Shown piece after piece: positions 61,856 through 64,000 of a stretch of DNA of 64,000 nucleotides. Origin of the DNA: Pelagibacteraceae bacterium AG-404-P07 (GTDB lineage: Bacteria > Pseudomonadota > Alphaproteobacteria > Pelagibacterales > Pelagibacteraceae); the NCBI GenBank assembly GCA_003216235.1, contig QCJE01000001.1:16001-80000 (forward strand), read 5' to 3'. Within the stretch, counting starts at the first letter, position 1. Every line of letters begins with the position of its first letter. The notes under the pieces were generated by a model that searched no databases, had not been told where the DNA came from, and was given only the letters and a program-made list of their open reading frames with translations. The translations under genes and the position numbers were made by a program.

Positions 61856-62756
61856 TGTTATTAATTATCTTATGTATAATTTCTTCATTGTTATATTTAG
61901 GTTTCCATTTTAAAATTTTACATGTAGTTCTGTTAGATATTCTTAAATTTACCGGGTTATGATCTACCTCAAAACTTTTTTCATTTAATTTTATTGCAGC
62001 ATTTATATCAAATTTTTTTTTTATAACTTTAATAATTTTTTTTATACTAATAGGATTACTGCTATTAAATACATTTAAAATTCTATATCCTTTTTTTGTC
62101 TTCTTGGCACATCTTTCGCAAGCTGATAAAAAATCGTTTATATAAATAAAGTTAAAATTAAGCTTTGGGTTTTGTATTATAATTTTTTTTTTTCTAATAA
62201 TATTTTTTTTTAACTGTTTTATTAAATTAAAATTATTTTTTGAAATTACTCTAGGAAATCTTAAAATATCAACAGAAATTTTATTTTCTTTATAAAATTT
62301 GTATAAAATTTTTTCAGCTAAAAGTTTTGATAGTCCATAGTAATTTTTTGGATTTGGCTCATTTCCATTCAAATGATCTGATTGATAATCATTATCTCCA
62401 TAGACGTGTTCAGTGGACATAAAAATAATTTTTTTTAAATTACTTTTTTTTATTTGATTTAAATAATTAATCAATGTTTCACAATTTTTTTTTATATAAT
62501 TTTCAAAATTATTTAATTCCATGCTTAAAGGTCCACCAACCTTTCCAACCAAAAAAAAGACAATGTCAATTTTTTTAGGAATATTATGAATATTTTTTTT
62601 TTTTAAAAGATCACACTTTAGATAATCCTTTTTTTTTTTATTTGATAAATTTTTTTTATCCACTACGAATATTTTGTATTTAGGTCTTAAATACTCAAAA
62701 AGATTTTGGCCTAGTTCACCAGCACCTCCAATTATTAAAATATTCTTAATTCTCAT
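61845..62756 (-). CDS. NAD-dependent sugar epimerase/dehydratase (extended SDR)
   Basis: 303 residues. LIIGGAGELGQNL, FFLVGKVGGP, MSTEHVYGD with the catalytic Thr, and YYGLSK with the YxxxK pair. C-terminal NFIYINDF and KWKPKY segments fit extended SDRs acting on NDP-sugars. Coupled by 11-base overlaps to pseH and to a second SDR upstream, suggesting the two SDRs act in sequence. Exact reaction unknown. Confidence 0.75.
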   Translation of the reverse strand: MRIKNILIIGGAGELGQNLFEYLRPKYKIFVVDKKNLSNKKKKDYLKCDLLKKKNIHNIPKKIDIVFFLVGKVGGPLSMELNNFENYIKKNCETLINYLNQIKKSNLKKIIFMSTEHVYGDNDYQSDHLNGNEPNPKNYYGLSKLLAEKILYKFYKENKISVDILRFPRVISKNNFNLIKQLKKNIIRKKKIIIQNPKLNFNFIYINDFLSACERCAKKTKKGYRILNVFNSSNPISIKKIIKVIKKKFDINAAIKLNEKSFEVDHNPVNLRISNRTTCKILKWKPKYNNEEIIHKIINNNES

Positions 62757-63579
62757 TTTTAAATCTTATAATTTTTTCTTTTAAATTTTGAGTTTTAAAA
62801 TAATTAAAATTTTTGAATAATTTATTTGATATATAATTATTTTTTTTTAGACTTTTATTCAATCTTTTTTCTAATACTGTTTTATAAAAAAATTCTAATG
62901 TTGTTTTTTTTGGGTAAGTTAAATTATAAATTCCTTTAGCTTTTTTAAAGTTTTTTAAAATAATGTAAGAAATATCTTCGGTATGAATTAAATTTAAATT
63001 TAAATTTAAATTAAATAAGTTAACTTTATCATTTTTTTTTATACTTTTAACAATTTTTTTAACCAATCTATTTTTGTTCATTCCTTTTCCAAAAACATAG
63101 CCAAGTCTATAGCATAAAAAATCTATATTTTTTTTATTACAATAAACTTGTAAAATTTTTTCCTGCATAAACTTAGAGATAGCGTAAAAATTATTTGGTT
63201 TTAAAATATTTTCTTCTCTAAAAATTTTTTCTTCCCCATATTCATAAACAGAACATGATGATGCTAGAATAATCTTCTTGATTGGTATTTTAATATTTTC
63301 CAGTAAATTAACCAATCCAAAAATATTAATATTTTTACATTTTTTCCAATCTGATTTTTTTTCATTTAATGGGACATAGCTCGAAAAATAAAATAAATAG
63401 TCAATTTTTTTTATTTTAATATTTTTAAATACTTTGTGCTTTTTTTTTTTTAGATTAAAATAAAAGGAGTTTTTAATATTCCTTCTTCTATTAAAAAAAT
63501 AAACATTATTTTTAAGTGCCAATTCATTTGATAAATTTTGAGCAGCAAAACTTGTGTTGCCAAAAAAAAATATATTCAT
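62746..63579 (-). CDS. NAD-dependent SDR, nucleotide-sugar type
   Basis: 277 residues. FFGNTSFAAQNL replaces the usual GGxGxxG, while ASSCSVYEYGEE, FYAISK (YxxxK) and YRLGYVFGKGMNKN with LIHTEDIS are standard. A TTAAAT hexamer repeated four times (62988-63011) encodes alternating Leu-Asn residues. Divergent from pseG across only 29 bases. The modified glycine motif may alter cofactor binding; function unassigned. Confidence 0.65.
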   Translation of the reverse strand: MNIFFFGNTSFAAQNLSNELALKNNVYFFNRRRNIKNSFYFNLKKKKHKVFKNIKIKKIDYLFYFSSYVPLNEKKSDWKKCKNINIFGLVNLLENIKIPIKKIILASSCSVYEYGEEKIFREENILKPNNFYAISKFMQEKILQVYCNKKNIDFLCYRLGYVFGKGMNKNRLVKKIVKSIKKNDKVNLFNLNLNLNLIHTEDISYIILKNFKKAKGIYNLTYPKKTTLEFFYKTVLEKRLNKSLKKNNYISNKLFKNFNYFKTQNLKEKIIRFKNEN

Positions 63580-63608
63580 AATAATTTATTTATACTAAAT
63601 TAAATAAA

Positions 63609-64000
63609 ATGAATACTTACATATTTATTCCAGACACAAACAAAAAAGCTGGTCTTGGTCATTTATTTAGATGCTTAAAATACTCTTGTTTTCTAAAAAA
63701 ACCAGATAAAATTTTTTTTCTAATAAATAAAAAATTTAATAAAAAATATCTAATAAAATTTAATAATAACAAATTAAAAATAAATTATATTTTTTACGAG
63801 AATTTAATCAATACTTTAAATTTTCTAAAAAAAAATAATAAAAATATAATAACTTTTCTAGACAGTTATAATAAATCTATACAAAATTTTAGATTCAAGA
63901 AAATTTCAAATAAACATATAAATATTTTGGACTTTAAAATGAAGTGTAGATCTGATTTTTTAATTGATCACACATTCAATAGAAAATCAGGTTATCATCT
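63609..64000 (+). CDS. pseG: PseG-like UDP-diacetamido-trideoxy-altropyranose hydrolase, N-terminal part
   Basis: The first 130 codons lie in the window and the gene continues past base 64000. It opens with TYIFIPDTNKKAGLGHLFRC, where GLGHLFRCL matches the G-x-G-H-x-x-R-C donor-phosphate loop of PseG, then TFLDSYN and LIDHTFNRK. PseG removes UDP from the 2,4-diacetamido sugar before PseI adds PEP. It reads away from the minus-strand block and may head the operon that carries pseI outside the window. Confidence 0.75.
   Translation, partial: MNTYIFIPDTNKKAGLGHLFRCLKYSCFLKKPDKIFFLINKKFNKKYLIKFNNNKLKINYIFYENLINTLNFLKKNNKNIITFLDSYNKSIQNFRFKKISNKHINILDFKMKCRSDFLIDHTFNRKSGYH

Larger units (their letters stand above)
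21142..64000. other. Surface-polysaccharide hypervariable island (HVR2-like), continuing past the window
   Basis: From the 5S rRNA upstream flank to the window end nearly every gene acts on sugars: glycosyltransferases, NDP-sugar dehydratases, epimerases, aminotransferases, methyltransferases, acyltransferases and CMP-sugar synthetases. Strand direction switches about a dozen times and AT content is visibly higher than in the housekeeping flank. SAR11 genomes are known to carry a hypervariable region between 23S and 5S rRNA with cell-surface genes; the left border here (5S) matches. The right border is not in the window. Confidence 0.8.

Noticed and set aside
21142-64000. Mobile elements, integrases, inverted-repeat ends or CRISPR arrays in the island
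   Set aside because: No transposase or integrase motifs, no target-site duplications and no regularly spaced repeats were visible.

Overview
The window looks like the chromosome of a SAR11 / Candidatus Pelagibacter-type alphaproteobacterium. The reasons are very low GC, lysine- and asparagine-rich proteins, near-zero spacing between genes, typical alphaproteobacterial small genes (DUF4164, DUF1013, a tiny aa3-type cytochrome oxidase subunit IV), a three-gene pntAA-pntAB-pntB transhydrogenase, and a 5S rRNA gene with no 23S rRNA anywhere in the next 43 kb. That last layout is the one I recall for the SAR11 hypervariable region HVR2, which sits between 23S and 5S. The taxonomic call is inference from gene content; no 16S/23S is visible.

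Region 1 (1-7741, minus strand) is one long leftward housekeeping run: a DUF4164 coiled-coil protein, zapA, 5-formyl-THF cyclo-ligase, a YmdB-type phosphodiesterase, yebC, a phage-type ruvC, then tolQ-tolR-tolA-tolB-pal, a strong terminator, and the start of ybgF/cpoB. ruvA and ruvB, usually found here, are absent.

Region 2 (7795-16014, plus strand) holds central carbon and translation genes: tkt-gap-pgk-fba-thiE-efp-suhB are nearly fused, followed by rpmE, a DUF1013 gene, rpsU (probably starting at ATT) and initiator tRNA-fMet. An O-antigen ligase-type membrane protein begins 5 bases after the tRNA.

Region 3 (17257-21140, minus strand) contains 5S rRNA with its own good sigma70-like promoter, then rpmJ 8 bases downstream, a 36-residue cytochrome oxidase subunit IV, the transhydrogenase genes and a transaldolase.

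Region 4 (about 21142 to the end) is a surface-polysaccharide island whose strand switches about a dozen times. From left to right: a WecA-like initiating transferase with GDP-fucose synthesis (gmd, fcl) and glycosyltransferases (21-30 kb); a tandem pair of fucosyltransferase-like proteins, an FkbM methyltransferase and a mannosyltransferase-like enzyme (30.6-34.6 kb); a C-methyl/keto-sugar module with sugar epimerases (34.6-39.7 kb); a perosamine-type aminotransferase and acyltransferase operon (40-44.5 kb); pseB/pseC, an ABC flippase and a MarR-type EPS regulator with a palindromic candidate operator (44.4-49.8 kb); two cytidylyltransferase-type proteins, one fused to a GT2 domain (49.9-51.9 kb); a sulfotransferase-like P-loop protein; a DAHP-synthase-like / carbamoyltransferase / shikimate-dehydrogenase-like / Gfo-Idh oxidoreductase cluster (54.3-59.1 kb); and pseF, a PhyH dioxygenase, pseH, two SDRs and the beginning of pseG (59.1-64 kb). 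Together these would build, modify and flip an O-antigen or capsule carrying fucose, branched deoxy sugars and pseudaminic-acid-like nonulosonate. PseI is not in the window.

The least explained part is the 53-59 kb cluster. Its DAHP-synthase-like enzyme has Asn in place of the usual metal-binding Cys, and its AroE homologue carries a large insertion, with no other shikimate genes nearby. No stretch without a gene exceeds 300 bases; the longest, 39738-39967 (230 bases), is AT-rich and holds one candidate extended -10 promoter. I saw no transposase, integrase or CRISPR array.
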